The notes under the pieces are model-generated. The model was not told the DNA's origin. It worked only from the letters and a program-made list of their open reading frames with translations, and did not search any database. Of a stretch of 64,000 bases of DNA, positions 1-8,354 are shown in pieces; the stretch's first letter is position 1, and each line of letters begins with the position of its first letter. The stretch is taken from contig NZ_JABBGK010000002.1 of NCBI RefSeq assembly GCF_012927355.1, forward strand, positions 702,758 through 766,757. The letters run 5' to 3'. The stretch is from Rhizobium terricola (GTDB taxonomy: Bacteria > Pseudomonadota > Alphaproteobacteria > Rhizobiales > Rhizobiaceae). The position numbers were made by a program, and so were the translations under genes.

Positions 1-1189
1 GCAGCAATTCCTGCAGCCGCGCCAGTCGCTCGACCTTGATCTCTTCAGGCACATGATCGGGCAGATCGGCGCCCGGCGTGCCGGGGCGGGTCGAATACTT
101 GAACGAATAGGCCTGGGCATACCCGACCGTCTCGACGAGATCCAACGTCGCCCGGAAATCCTCGTCCGTCTCGCCGGGAAAGCCAACGATGAAATCACCC
201 GACAGGGCAATGTCCGGGCGCGCCGCGCGGATGCGCTCGATCAGGGCGACGTATTCCGCGGCCTTGTGGCGGCGGTTCATGGCCTTGAGGATGCGGTCGG
301 AGCCCGCCTGCACCGGCAGGTGCAGGTAGGGCATCAGCATCCGCAGGTCGCGATGGGCTTCGATCAGGCGATCATCCATGTCGCGCGGATGGCTCGTGGT
401 GTAACGGAGGCGTGCAAGGCCGGGAATTTCCGCCAGACGGTAAAGCAGATCGCCGAGCCCGATCGCGCGGCCGGCAGCATCGACGCCATGCCAGGCATTG
501 ACGTTCTGCCCGAGCAAGGTGAGTTCGCGCACGCCATCGGCGACGAGCTTCTCGGCTTCAGAAACGATCTGGAGCAGTGGACGGGAGACTTCCGAACCGC
601 GCGTATACGGCACGACGCAGAAGGTGCAGAACTTGTCGCAGCCCTCCTGGACGGTCAGGAAGGCTGTGACGCTGCGCACCCTGCCCTTCGTCTTCGTCGG
701 GTCCGGAAGGTGCTCGAACTTGTCTTCGAGCGCATATTCGGTGTCGACCACCCGCTCTCCGATACGGGCGCGGCGCAGAGCCTGCGGCAGGCGATGATAG
801 GTCTGCGGGCCGATCACCACGTCGACGGCTGGCTCGCGGCGGGCGATCTCGTCGCCTTCGGCCTGGGCGACGCAACCGGCGACGCCGATCATGAACTCGC
901 GGCCTTCGGCGGCGCGCACCTTCTTCGTCTCGCGCAGGCGTCCCAGCGCGGAATAGACCTTCTCGGCCGCCTTTTCGCGGATATGGCAGGTGTTCAGCAG
1001 GACGAGATCGGCGTCCTCCATGTCGTCAGTCGTGACATAGCCTTCGGAGGCGAGCGCATCGGACATGCGGCCGGAATCGTAGACGTTCATCTGGCAGCCA
1101 TAGGTCTTGATGAAGACCTTGCGCTCGGGCGCCGCAGCGGCGTCCTCCGGCGTGCCCGTCGCGTCAATCAGTGCTGTATCCTGGGTCAT
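1..1189 (-). CDS. miaB: tRNA-2-methylthio-N6-dimethylallyladenosine synthase MiaB (3' end missing)
   Basis: Radical-SAM methylthiotransferase that adds the 2-methylthio group to i6A37 of tRNAs reading UNN codons. The reverse strand opens at an ATG at 1189 with MTQDTALID and runs 396 codons to the window edge without a stop, so only the end of the C-terminal TRAM domain is missing. The N-terminal UPF0004 domain shows the expected cysteines in [11 protein letters not shown] and [11 protein letters not shown]. The radical-SAM cluster motif [17 protein letters not shown] (CxxxCxxC) is encoded near 604-645, and the end of the visible part reads [17 protein letters not shown], typical of MiaB. It lies 50 bp downstream of olsA on the same strand. 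Identification is secure; the plus-strand open frame over the same DNA is a shadow. Confidence 0.96.
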   Translation of the reverse strand, partial: MTQDTALIDATGTPEDAAAAPERKVFIKTYGCQMNVYDSGRMSDALASEGYVTTDDMEDADLVLLNTCHIREKAAEKVYSALGRLRETKKVRAAEGREFMIGVAGCVAQAEGDEIARREPAVDVVIGPQTYHRLPQALRRARIGERVVDTEYALEDKFEHLPDPTKTKGRVRSVTAFLTVQEGCDKFCTFCVVPYTRGSEVSRPLLQIVSEAEKLVADGVRELTLLGQNVNAWHGVDAAGRAIGLGDLLYRLAEIPGLARLRYTTSHPRDMDDRLIEAHRDLRMLMPYLHLPVQAGSDRILKAMNRRHKAAEYVALIERIRAARPDIALSGDFIVGFPGETDEDFRATLDLVETVGYAQAYSFKYSTRPGTPGADLPDHVPEEIKVERLARLQELL

Positions 1190-1239
1190 GCCGGCTATTT
1201 AGTGGTTTTTCCGGCCGGATTAAACCGAAAAATGAACGC

Positions 1240-2043
1240 TCAGGCCGAACGGGCATGCCGCCCGCGCAGATGATCGAGCAACATGTTGCGGATCCGGCGT
1301 TCGACGAGACCTGCGACCTGCTTGCGATTGTCGCCCTCACGATACTCCACGACCTCGCCGAAGCTGACGTCGACGTCGATGGCGCCCGCCTTCAACACGC
1401 CCATCAGATGCGGCACCAAGGCCACGTCGCCGGGCCATCCGACGAGCGGACGGTGGTAGCGCCCCATCGGCAGTCCATGAACACGCGTGTAGGCGATCGC
1501 GATCGGCTGGACGTAGACGACCCCCTGCGGCGCAAGGGGAAGTGCGGCGGCGGCGGCACCGAACAGCGAGGTCTTCACCTCCAGCATGCGATTGCCGTCC
1601 GACGTGGTACCCTCGGGAAACAGGACGACGATCTCGCCATCGGCCATGCGCTCGGCGATCTCGCTCACCTGATCGCCCGTCCGCCGTTTCTGTTCACGGA
1701 CGACGAAGATGCTCTTCTGCAACCTTGCGAGCGTTCCGAAAAGCGGCCAGTCGGCCACTTCCGTCTTGGCGATGAAGACGACGTCGGCCAAGGCTCCGAG
1801 AACCAGGATGTCCTTCCAAGAGGCGTGGTTGGCTGCGATCATCAAGGGGCGGTGCCGCTCCAGCGTGCCGTGGATGTTGATACGGATGCCGATCAGCCGG
1901 CAGGTTACGGAATGCCAGACGCGCGGTAGTCGTCGCCGCAGTTTCCAGTCGAAGCGAAGCGCGAGAAGTTGCAGCGGCGCCAGGACCAGTGTCATGACCG
2001 CAATGAAGGACAGAGCGAGGGCGATCCTGAGCCCGTTGATCAC
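1240..2043 (-). CDS. olsA: Lysophospholipid/lyso-ornithine-lipid acyltransferase, PlsC family (OlsA-type)
   Basis: Membrane-bound O-acyltransferase of 267 residues. The N-terminus has one hydrophobic segment (residues 5-27), followed by the PlsC signature block 1 NHASWKD (HX4D) and block 3 FPEGTTSDG. Translation probably starts at a GTG at 2043, preceded by GAGGGG eight bases upstream; the nearby ATG is out of frame. In rhizobia the PlsC paralogue beside miaB and mur is OlsA, which acylates lyso-ornithine lipid made by OlsB to finish the phosphorus-free membrane lipid. OlsB is encoded in this window at 17734-18612, which supports that role. A generic 1-acylglycerol-3-phosphate acyltransferase remains possible because family motifs alone do not separate the two; the assignment rests on synteny. 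Confidence 0.75.
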   Translation of the reverse strand: MINGLRIALALSFIAVMTLVLAPLQLLALRFDWKLRRRLPRVWHSVTCRLIGIRINIHGTLERHRPLMIAANHASWKDILVLGALADVVFIAKTEVADWPLFGTLARLQKSIFVVREQKRRTGDQVSEIAERMADGEIVVLFPEGTTSDGNRMLEVKTSLFGAAAAALPLAPQGVVYVQPIAIAYTRVHGLPMGRYHRPLVGWPGDVALVPHLMGVLKAGAIDVDVSFGEVVEYREGDNRKQVAGLVERRIRNMLLDHLRGRHARSA

Positions 2044-2072
2044 GCTTCGCCCCTCATTGCCCTTCGCATGCG

Positions 2073-2501
2073 TCAGCCTTCGTCCTTGGCGAGCGGAATG
2101 CCGTAGAGTTCGAGGCGATGATCGACAAGGCGGAAGCCGTGTTCGCGGGCAATGCGCTCCTGGAGCGCCTCGATCTCCGGCGAATGGAATTCGATGACCG
2201 TACCGTTCTTCAGGTCGATCAGATGATCGTGGTGCTCTTCCGGCACCGTCTCGTAGCGGGAGCGGCCGTCGCGGAAATCGTGACGCTCGATGATGCCCGT
2301 ATCCTCGAAGAGCTTCACCGTGCGGTAGACAGTGCTGATCGAGATCTTCGCGTCGATCTTCACGGAGCGCCGGTAGAGTTCCTCGACATCGGGATGATCC
2401 GCAGAGTCCTCGAGGATGCGCGCGATGATACGCCGCTGCTCGGTCATGCGCATGCCGCGCTCAACGCACAAAGCTTCCAGCGATTTCGGTTCTTCGCTCA
2501 T
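2073..2501 (-). CDS. mur: Fur-family metal-responsive regulator (Mur/Fur, alphaproteobacterial type)
   Basis: DNA-binding metalloregulator of 142 residues. The N-terminal winged helix contains the recognition helix region ISISTVYRTVKLFEDTG, followed by the metal-binding stretch EEHHDHLIDLKNG. In enterobacterial Fur this stretch continues with a CxxC zinc pair; here the cysteines are replaced (DLKN), as in rhizobial Mur, which senses manganese and represses sit/mnt transport, while iron is handled by RirA and Irr. The ATG at 2501 is the only sensible start. The gene lies 29 bp upstream of olsA on the same strand. Family assignment is very secure; the choice of Mn over Fe sensing is inferred from the lineage. 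Confidence 0.9.
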   Translation of the reverse strand: MSEEPKSLEALCVERGMRMTEQRRIIARILEDSADHPDVEELYRRSVKIDAKISISTVYRTVKLFEDTGIIERHDFRDGRSRYETVPEEHHDHLIDLKNGTVIEFHSPEIEALQERIAREHGFRLVDHRLELYGIPLAKDEG

Positions 2502-2543
2502 GGCACATGGATCCCGCGCATGTCGGTCTTATGACAGAGGCAA

Positions 2544-3041
2544 CTATCGAAGATCGCGACGCATGACAAGCGCCGAGGAACGCCGGCCGCTCGCATCGGT
2601 ATAGTAGGCGGGACGCTCGCCGGCCTTCTGGAAGCCGAGCTTGCGGTAAAGCCCGAGAGCCGGCTCGTTGCCGTCGTCGACTTCGAGGAACATCGCCTCG
2701 CCGCCCCGCCCGCCGGCTTCGCGCATTGCCGCCTGCATCAGGCGCCAGCCCAGGCCGAAGCGGCCGAACTTCTCGTGAACCGCGATGGTCAGGATCTCGG
2801 CCTCGCCGGCCGTCTCGCGTGCGAGGACAAAGCCCGCGAGCGGCGCCTTGAAGATCAGCGCATTGGTCTGCCAGACGACATAGCCGAAGGAATTCGGCTG
2901 CAGAAGCAGGCTGAGGAATTCACCGTCGTTCCACGCCTTGGAAAAGCGCTGGGCATGCAACCCAGCCACCGCCGCACAGTGCTCGGCGGCCATCGGCACG
3001 ATTTCGAATTCGGGTTTTCTGTTGAAGTAGCTGTCCAGCAT
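2544..3041 (-). CDS. rimI: Ribosomal-protein-S18-alanine N-acetyltransferase-like GNAT protein
   Basis: GNAT acetyltransferase of 165 residues. The acetyl-CoA loop reads KFGRFGLGWRLM (R/QxxGxG/A type) and the C-terminal part has the RimI-like LYRKLGFQKAGERPAYY. RimI acetylates the N-terminal alanine of ribosomal protein S18; alphaproteobacterial relatives are annotated the same way because they sit beside tsaB, as here. I chose the ATG at 3041, with AGGG ten bases upstream. A GTG at 3050 would give a GTGA overlap with the tsaB stop and three more residues. The tsaB-rimI-mur order makes co-transcription likely. The substrate is not proven by sequence. Confidence 0.85.
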   Translation of the reverse strand: MLDSYFNRKPEFEIVPMAAEHCAAVAGLHAQRFSKAWNDGEFLSLLLQPNSFGYVVWQTNALIFKAPLAGFVLARETAGEAEILTIAVHEKFGRFGLGWRLMQAAMREAGGRGGEAMFLEVDDGNEPALGLYRKLGFQKAGERPAYYTDASGRRSSALVMRRDLR

Positions 3042-3046
3042 CGATT

Positions 3047-3691
3047 TCACGCCCTGAGTACGGCAAACCCCGCCTGCGGCTTGGCATCGGGTCCCCGCAA
3101 ATATAGGGGTTTGGGCTTGCCCGCAGCTTTCGCCACGGCTCCGAGACGCGCGACGACGCCAATCGGGAAACGGTCTGTCTCGGTGAGCGCCGCCGGATCG
3201 GAAAGCAGTGCCGCGGCCGATCCGATGACCCTGAGGCCGCTCGCCGACCGGGCGAACGCCTCGACGGAGGCGATGCAGGCTTCGCCTTCCGGCGTGCCAT
3301 CCGCTTGAAACTGCTGGAGATAGACCTCGCCGCGCTTGGCATCCATGGCGACCAGAAATGGCTGGCCGTCCTTTTCCGCGGCGTCGGCGATCGCTTCGAG
3401 CGTCGGGATCCCGACGGCATCGATGCCGAGGGAAAGGGCCAGCCCCCGGGCGGCCGCAACCCCCACACGGATGCCGGTGAAGGAACCGGGACCGACGGTT
3501 ACCGCCACACGCTCGATTGCCGAAAGGTCCAGCCCCGCTTCGGCCAGGGCCGTATCGATCGTCGCCATCAGCTTTTCAGCATGGCCACGGCCGATGTTTT
3601 CAGTCGCCACGCCGACGAGGCGGCGGGCGCTTCCATCATAGACGGCCGCGGAACAATCGACCCCGGCCGTATCGATCGCCAGAACAATCAT
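3047..3691 (-). CDS. tsaB: tRNA threonylcarbamoyladenosine biosynthesis protein TsaB
   Basis: 214-residue ASKHA-fold protein, the partner that holds TsaD in the complex making t6A37 on ANN-decoding tRNAs. The N-terminal phosphate-1 loop MIVLAIDTAGVDCSAA and the core motif VTVGPGSFTGIRVGVA are both intact, and the length is normal for the family. The ATG at 3691 fits the conserved start. It sits 30 bp behind the Nfu gene and 5 bp before rimI, the usual tsaB-rimI pairing. Confidence 0.95.
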   Translation of the reverse strand: MIVLAIDTAGVDCSAAVYDGSARRLVGVATENIGRGHAEKLMATIDTALAEAGLDLSAIERVAVTVGPGSFTGIRVGVAAARGLALSLGIDAVGIPTLEAIADAAEKDGQPFLVAMDAKRGEVYLQQFQADGTPEGEACIASVEAFARSASGLRVIGSAAALLSDPAALTETDRFPIGVVARLGAVAKAAGKPKPLYLRGPDAKPQAGFAVLRA

Positions 3692-3721
3692 TCCCTGTCC
3701 CTGCTCCCCGCCCGCGGTCCG

Positions 3722-4285
3722 TCAGACCGCTTCGACTTCCTGAACCTCGGGCACGAAATGGCGCAGAAGGTTCTGCACACCGTGCTTGAGCGTCGCGGTC
3801 GACGACGGGCAACCGGAGCAGGCGCCCTTCATGTTGAGATAGACCTTGCCGTTCTTGAAACCGCGGAAGGTGATGTCGCCGCCATCCTGGGCGACGGCAG
3901 GACGAACGCGGGTCTCCAGCAGCTCCTTGATGGTCGCGACGATGGTCTCGTCGCCCGCTTCGAAGAATTCCTCGTCACCGTCCTCGTCATTGGCGACGGC
4001 GGCCGACCCCATGACCTTCGCGCCGCTCATGAAATGTTCCATGATGGTGCCAAGGATGGCGGGCTTCAGGTGCTGCCACTCCGGGCCGTCCTTGCTCACG
4101 GTGACGAAGTCGTAACCGAAGAACACGCCGGTCACGCCGGGAATGGAGAAGATACGGGCGGCGAGCGGGGAAACGGACGCGCTTTCGGCATCGCGGAACT
4201 CGGCGGTGCCGGTTTCCATGACCACCTTTCCGGGCAGGAACTTGAGGGTCGCCGGGTTCGGCGTGGCTTCGGTCTGAATGAACAT
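3722..4285 (-). CDS. Nfu/NifU-like Fe-S cluster scaffold protein
   Basis: 187 residues with two domains: an N-terminal Nfu_N domain (from MFIQTEATPNPATLKFLPG, about residues 1-87) and a C-terminal NifU-type domain carrying the cluster-binding GACSGCPSSTATL (CxxC). Such proteins carry or repair [4Fe-4S] clusters for client enzymes; MiaB, two genes away, and HemW further on are radical-SAM enzymes that need them. A strong ribosome binding site, CCGGAGG, lies just before the ATG at 4285. Unlike NifU of nitrogen fixation it lacks the IscU-type domain, so this is the housekeeping form (NfuA/SufT-context type). Confidence 0.93.
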   Translation of the reverse strand: MFIQTEATPNPATLKFLPGKVVMETGTAEFRDAESASVSPLAARIFSIPGVTGVFFGYDFVTVSKDGPEWQHLKPAILGTIMEHFMSGAKVMGSAAVANDEDGDEEFFEAGDETIVATIKELLETRVRPAVAQDGGDITFRGFKNGKVYLNMKGACSGCPSSTATLKHGVQNLLRHFVPEVQEVEAV

Positions 4286-4398
4286 GGGAACCTCCGGGCG
4301 GGTTCAAGGGCCGCCGTTCAATTTAGAATTCTTCAAAAGAAAATAGGCTCGAACGGGTCGCCCTTCAAGCCTGTATTTGACGATAGCCGCATTGCGGA

Positions 4399-4890
4399 TC
4401 AGCAGAGAGCGTCGATCTCCTCGTCGGTCAGCGAGTCGGGTAGGACCGTGACCGGGATCGGGAAGGCGGCGCCGCGACCGGCGATCATCGACACCAGAGG
4501 CCCCGGCCCTTCCTTGGTCGAACCGGCGGCCAGAACCAGGATCGCGATGTCGCGGTCGTCCTCGATCAGAGCGTTGATCTGGCTGGCGGAACTGCCCTCG
4601 CGGATGACGATTTCCGGTTCGATGCCGATGGTTTCACGCACCGTCTGCGCAGCCTTCGCCATAACGGCTTCCGCCTCCTCGCGCGCCTCGGCGCGCATGA
4701 TCTCCTCGACGCCAAGCCATTGCTGGAAATCGCCTTCGGGGATCACATAGATCAGGACGAGGCCGCCGTTCGAATTCTTGGCGCGGCGACCGGCATAGTG
4801 CACGGCCCGCGAGCATTCCGGCGTATTGTCGATCACCGCCATAAACTTGCGGCGGTGACCCTCAAGGCGTGACAGGCGCGTTGAAACCAT
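4399..4890 (-). CDS. Universal stress protein (UspA family)
   Basis: 163 residues, single Usp domain. The start of strand 1 reads RKFMAVIDNTPECSRAVHYA and the end has the ATP-loop region AAGSTKEGPGPLVSMIAGR followed by IPVTVLP. The glycine-rich loop is a divergent version of the GxxGxGS consensus, so nucleotide binding is uncertain. It lies between trpS and the Nfu gene on the same strand, with 113 bp of leader before Nfu that holds no obvious gene. Target and signal are not predictable from sequence. Confidence 0.88.
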   Translation of the reverse strand: MVSTRLSRLEGHRRKFMAVIDNTPECSRAVHYAGRRAKNSNGGLVLIYVIPEGDFQQWLGVEEIMRAEAREEAEAVMAKAAQTVRETIGIEPEIVIREGSSASQINALIEDDRDIAILVLAAGSTKEGPGPLVSMIAGRGAAFPIPVTVLPDSLTDEEIDALC

Positions 4891-4929
4891 CTGGGACCCC
4901 GCCGGCGGACTGTTGATCTTGCCATGAAA

Positions 4930-4955
4930 GCGGCTGGATCCGTCACCCCAGCCGC
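4930..4955 (-). terminator. Candidate hairpin terminator after trpS
   Basis: Eight-base arms GCGGCTGG and CCAGCCGC with a ten-base loop lie 17 bp past the trpS stop. On the minus strand the hairpin is followed by TTTCAT, a weak T tract, so termination may be partial. Confidence 0.4.
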
Positions 4956-4971
4956 CCTGCTTCGCGCGACT

Positions 4972-6036
4972 TTACTGTACGAAACCGATAATGTCGCGGA
5001 CTTCCTTCATGGTTTTTTCGGCCCGGGCGCGCGCCCTTTCGCCGCCGTCCCGAAGGACGCTGTCGATGTAGGCGGTGTCGCCCATCAGGCGGCGCATCTC
5101 GCCGTTGACCGGGGACAAGACGTCCACCGCGAGTTCGACGAGCGCGGGCTTGAAGACCGAAAACTGCTGACCGCCGAATTCGTTCAACACGTCTTCCTTG
5201 GTGCGATCCGACAGGGCCGCGAAGATGCCGACCAGGTTGTCGGCTTCCGGGCGACCCTTCAGGCCTTCCGTCTCGCTCGGGAGCGCGTCCGGATCGGTCT
5301 TGGCCTTGCGGATCTTCTTCGAGATCGCTTCGGCGTCATCCATCAGGTTGATGCGCGATAGGTCGGACGGATCCGACTTCGACATCTTCTTGGTGCCGTC
5401 CTTGAGGCTCATGACGCGGGGCGCGGGGCCGTCGATCAGCGGCTCGACCATCGGGAAATAGGCGTGTACCGGCTCGTCGCCGACCGTGATGTCCGTACCG
5501 AGGCCGGTGCGGCGGATGTGCTCCATGAAGTCGAGGTTGAACTTCATGGCGATGTCGCGAGTAAGCTCGAGGTGCTGCTTCTGGTCCTCGCCGACCGGCA
5601 CATGCGTGGCACGATAGACGAGAATGTCGGCGGCCATCAGGCTCGGATAGGCGTAGAGGCCGAGCGAGGCCTGTTCGCGGTCCTTGCCAGCCTTGTCCTT
5701 GAACTGCGTCATGCGGTTCATCCAGCCGATGCGGGCGACGCAGTTGAAGATCCAGGCGAGTTCGGCATGCTGCGGCACGGCCGACTGGTTGAAGACGATA
5801 TGCGCCTTCGGATCGATACCACTCGCGAGGAAGGCCGCGGTGATCGAGCGGATCTGGCCCGGCATGTCGTCGTGGACCAGCTGGGCGGTCAGGGCATGCA
5901 GGTCAACGACGCAATAGATGCAGTCGTGATGTTCCTGCAGCGCCACGAACTTGCGGATCGCGCCGAGATAATTGCCGAGATGGAGGTTGCCGGTCGGCTG
6001 AACGCCGGAAAAAACCAGCGGCTTGAACTCACCCAT
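4972..6036 (-). CDS. trpS: Tryptophanyl-tRNA synthetase
   Basis: Class Ic aminoacyl-tRNA synthetase charging tRNA-Trp, 354 residues, normal bacterial length. The HIGH-like motif appears in [15 protein letters not shown] near the N-terminus and the KMSKS loop in [15 protein letters not shown] near residue 205. I start it at the ATG at 6036 ([13 protein letters not shown]), which has TTGAGGA six bases upstream; an in-frame TTG at 6048 is part of that ribosome binding site and is unlikely to be used. It is the first gene of the minus-strand run that continues through UspA to miaB. Confidence 0.97.
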   Translation of the reverse strand: MGEFKPLVFSGVQPTGNLHLGNYLGAIRKFVALQEHHDCIYCVVDLHALTAQLVHDDMPGQIRSITAAFLASGIDPKAHIVFNQSAVPQHAELAWIFNCVARIGWMNRMTQFKDKAGKDREQASLGLYAYPSLMAADILVYRATHVPVGEDQKQHLELTRDIAMKFNLDFMEHIRRTGLGTDITVGDEPVHAYFPMVEPLIDGPAPRVMSLKDGTKKMSKSDPSDLSRINLMDDAEAISKKIRKAKTDPDALPSETEGLKGRPEADNLVGIFAALSDRTKEDVLNEFGGQQFSVFKPALVELAVDVLSPVNGEMRRLMGDTAYIDSVLRDGGERARARAEKTMKEVRDIIGFVQ

Positions 6037-6339
6037 GATTGTCCTCAACAGGCTGGTGGAGGGCCCGATCTCTCGATCGAAATACGTTGCGGCTTATGCA
6101 CGGCGCGCAGCCGACAATCAAGAGCTTCGTGGGCCGGCCAACGGGCGGCTAACCCGTCCGGTCACGCTACCCCGTAAGCAGCACTTCGGCACGAATTCCT
6201 TAATCAATATTAAGTATTTCGGCAACACATTCATATTATTGAGCAAATCTCTCCTTATTGATGTCATTTTTCGAAATGAAATACCCGTCCGCATCCTGTC
6301 AGACCTTTCATGACGAACGGTCCTTTTCGGAGGGATATC
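6037..6339. other. 303-bp intergenic region with an AT-rich core
   Basis: Non-coding gap between divergent trpS and the M15-like gene. The trpS-proximal half has normal GC content. The stretch from about 6190 to 6290 is strikingly AT-rich and contains CTTAATCAATATTAAG (6199-6214), an inverted repeat with six-base arms that also reads TTAA-N6-TTAA, one base short of a CtrA site (TTAA-N7-TTAA). I see no convincing small gene. Confidence 0.5.
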
Positions 6340-6771
6340 ATGCGCAATACTTTTCGCGTCGCGCTTGCCTGCCTCTTGACGCTAAGCCTCAATGCCACCG
6401 TCGACGCCGGTGAACGCAAGAAGGCCCAGATTACAAAGCTGAAATACAATTACACCGCTGCCTACACCCTGCAACGCGTCAGCGTTCGGGCGAGCTGCTT
6501 CCCAACAAAACTGCGCATCATACTCGCGCACATTGCAGAACAAACCGGGCGAAGACCGGTCATTACTTCAGGACACCGCCCCCACTCGGGCAGCTCGCAA
6601 CACACGCGCTGCTATGCAGCGGACATCCGCGTGCCGGGCGTCTCGGAAAAGCGGATCCTCGCCGCGGCAGCGACGGCGCCAGGCATTGGCGGCATCGGGC
6701 GCTACTGCAACGGCCTCGTCCATGTGGACATCGGCCCGCGGCGCGCCTGGGCGCATTGCCACAGACGATAA
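6340..6771 (+). CDS. Secreted M15-type (Peptidase_M15_3-like) D-Ala-D-Ala carboxypeptidase-like protein
   Basis: 143 residues with a signal peptide (MRNTFRVALACLLTLSLNA, cleaved near residue 23). The mature part has the zinc ligands and motifs of the M15_3 fold: SGHRPHSGSSQHTRCYAADI (H88, D95) and LVHVDIG (H128, D130). Four cysteines (53, 91, 123, 140) could form two disulfides, fitting the periplasm. The family cleaves or binds peptidoglycan stem peptides. The ATG at 6340 has TCGGAGGGA just upstream; an ATG at 6310 would add ten residues before the signal peptide and is less likely. It faces an AT-rich promoter region and ends 18 bp from convergent murJ. Confidence 0.82.
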   Translation: MRNTFRVALACLLTLSLNATVDAGERKKAQITKLKYNYTAAYTLQRVSVRASCFPTKLRIILAHIAEQTGRRPVITSGHRPHSGSSQHTRCYAADIRVPGVSEKRILAAAATAPGIGGIGRYCNGLVHVDIGPRRAWAHCHRR

Positions 6772-6789
6772 ACGTCTTCTGCCGCAGCT

Positions 6790-8352
6790 TCAGCCCTTGC
6801 GCTGCAGGTTCCGCCGCAGCATGCCGAGGCTCGCGCCGCCGATGGCAAAGGCGACACCGAAGTAGATGACCATCGCGACGGCGATCAGGCCGGCGAGCGC
6901 GGACATCTGATGGACGAGAGAGGATTCGGGCGTCAGCCAGCCGGACCAGTAGTCCGACAGGTAGGCGAGCGCTACGGCCATGATTGCGGCAGCAACGATC
7001 AGGCGCATCGTACGGTGGAACAAGGCCCATTCCCAGGCGAGATGCCCGCGGCGATGAAGGGTCACGAAGAGCAGGACGGTGTTGATCCAGCCGGCCGCCG
7101 CCTCGGCGACGGCGATACCGCGCTCGGCCAGCAGCGGAAAGAGCGAGATCGCCAGGAGCGAGTTGATGACCACCGAGACACCGGTGAAACGCATCGGCGT
7201 GCGGGTGTCCTCGCGCGCATAGAAGCCCGGCTGCAGCGCCTTGATCATCACAAAGCCGGGAAGGCCGATGCCGTAGATCGCCAGGATCGCGGCGACGACG
7301 GCGGTGTTTTGCTCGGAAAAGGCGCCGCGCTCGTAGAGCACGCGGATGATCTCGTCCGACAGCACCCAGAGCGCCGCCGCCGCCGGCAGCGTCAGAAACA
7401 GCACGAACTCGATCGAGCGGTTCTGGAGGTTGCCGGCCTCCTTCATGAAGCCGCCCTTGAGGGCACGCGCCAGTTCCGGAAGCAGGACCACGCCCACGGC
7501 AACCCCGACCACGCCGAGCGGCAGCTGGTAGATGCGGTCCGCATATTGGAGAGCTGCGATCGCGCCTTCCTTGCCGGAGGCGATCGCCTGACCGATGAGC
7601 TGGTTGATCTGCGTGATCCCGCCGGTAACGGCCGCCGGGACGGCGAGGATCAGCAGGCGTTTCACGTTGGGGGTGAAGCGCGGGAACTTGAAGGCGATGC
7701 TCATGCCCGCATGGCGAACGCCGGCATAGACGACCGCCATCTGCAGCACGCCCGCGCCGAGCACCGACCAGGAGAGATACCATGCCGTGGCAGCCGGGTC
7801 GGCACCGCTGTAGAGCGCCCAGAACAGGGCGCCGATCATCATCACATTGAGGAAGACCGGCGCGATCGCGGCGGCGAAGAAGTGATGCAGCGAGTTCAGC
7901 ATGCCCGACAGCATCGCGGTCAGCGACATGCACATCAGGTAGGGGAACATGACAGCCGCGAGACGCACCGTCAGCGAGAATTTTTCAGGATCGTTCGAGA
8001 AACCGGGCGCGATGACCCATTCGACCAGCAACGGCATGGCGAGCTCCATGGCGATGGTGATCAGCATCAGCACGGAGAAGAGTACGCCGAAGACTTCTTC
8101 GGAGAAGCGTTTGGCCCCCTCGACGCCGTTCGCTTCGATTTCCTTGGCGAAAAGCGGAACGAAAGCGGCGTTGAACGCGCCTTCGGCAAACAGGCGGCGG
8201 AAGAGGTTCGGGAAGCGGAAGGCCGCATAGAAGACGTCCGCCATCGGACCGGTGCCGAGCGCCGCCGCCATCAAAGTCTCGCGGGCAAAACCGAAGACGC
8301 GGCTGCCAAGCGTGGCGCCGCCGACGGTCATGAACTTCTTCACCAATCCCAT
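6790..8352 (-). CDS. murJ: Lipid II flippase MurJ (MviN)
   Basis: 520-residue MOP-superfamily integral membrane protein with about 14 hydrophobic segments, moving lipid II across the inner membrane for peptidoglycan synthesis. The N-terminus KKFMTVGGATLGSRVFGFAR and the region MADVFYAAFRFPNLFRRLFA are MurJ signatures carrying the conserved charged residues of the central cavity. The ATG at 8352 is 2 bp beyond the glnD stop, so the two are co-transcribed. Complete, with no sign of truncation. Confidence 0.96.
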   Translation of the reverse strand: MGLVKKFMTVGGATLGSRVFGFARETLMAAALGTGPMADVFYAAFRFPNLFRRLFAEGAFNAAFVPLFAKEIEANGVEGAKRFSEEVFGVLFSVLMLITIAMELAMPLLVEWVIAPGFSNDPEKFSLTVRLAAVMFPYLMCMSLTAMLSGMLNSLHHFFAAAIAPVFLNVMMIGALFWALYSGADPAATAWYLSWSVLGAGVLQMAVVYAGVRHAGMSIAFKFPRFTPNVKRLLILAVPAAVTGGITQINQLIGQAIASGKEGAIAALQYADRIYQLPLGVVGVAVGVVLLPELARALKGGFMKEAGNLQNRSIEFVLFLTLPAAAALWVLSDEIIRVLYERGAFSEQNTAVVAAILAIYGIGLPGFVMIKALQPGFYAREDTRTPMRFTGVSVVINSLLAISLFPLLAERGIAVAEAAAGWINTVLLFVTLHRRGHLAWEWALFHRTMRLIVAAAIMAVALAYLSDYWSGWLTPESSLVHQMSALAGLIAVAMVIYFGVAFAIGGASLGMLRRNLQRKG

Positions 8353-8354
8353 GG

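Noticed and set aside
53..1273. 406-codon plus-strand frame at the window start
   Set aside because: The minus strand encodes MiaB with all cysteine motifs; the plus frame is a shadow.
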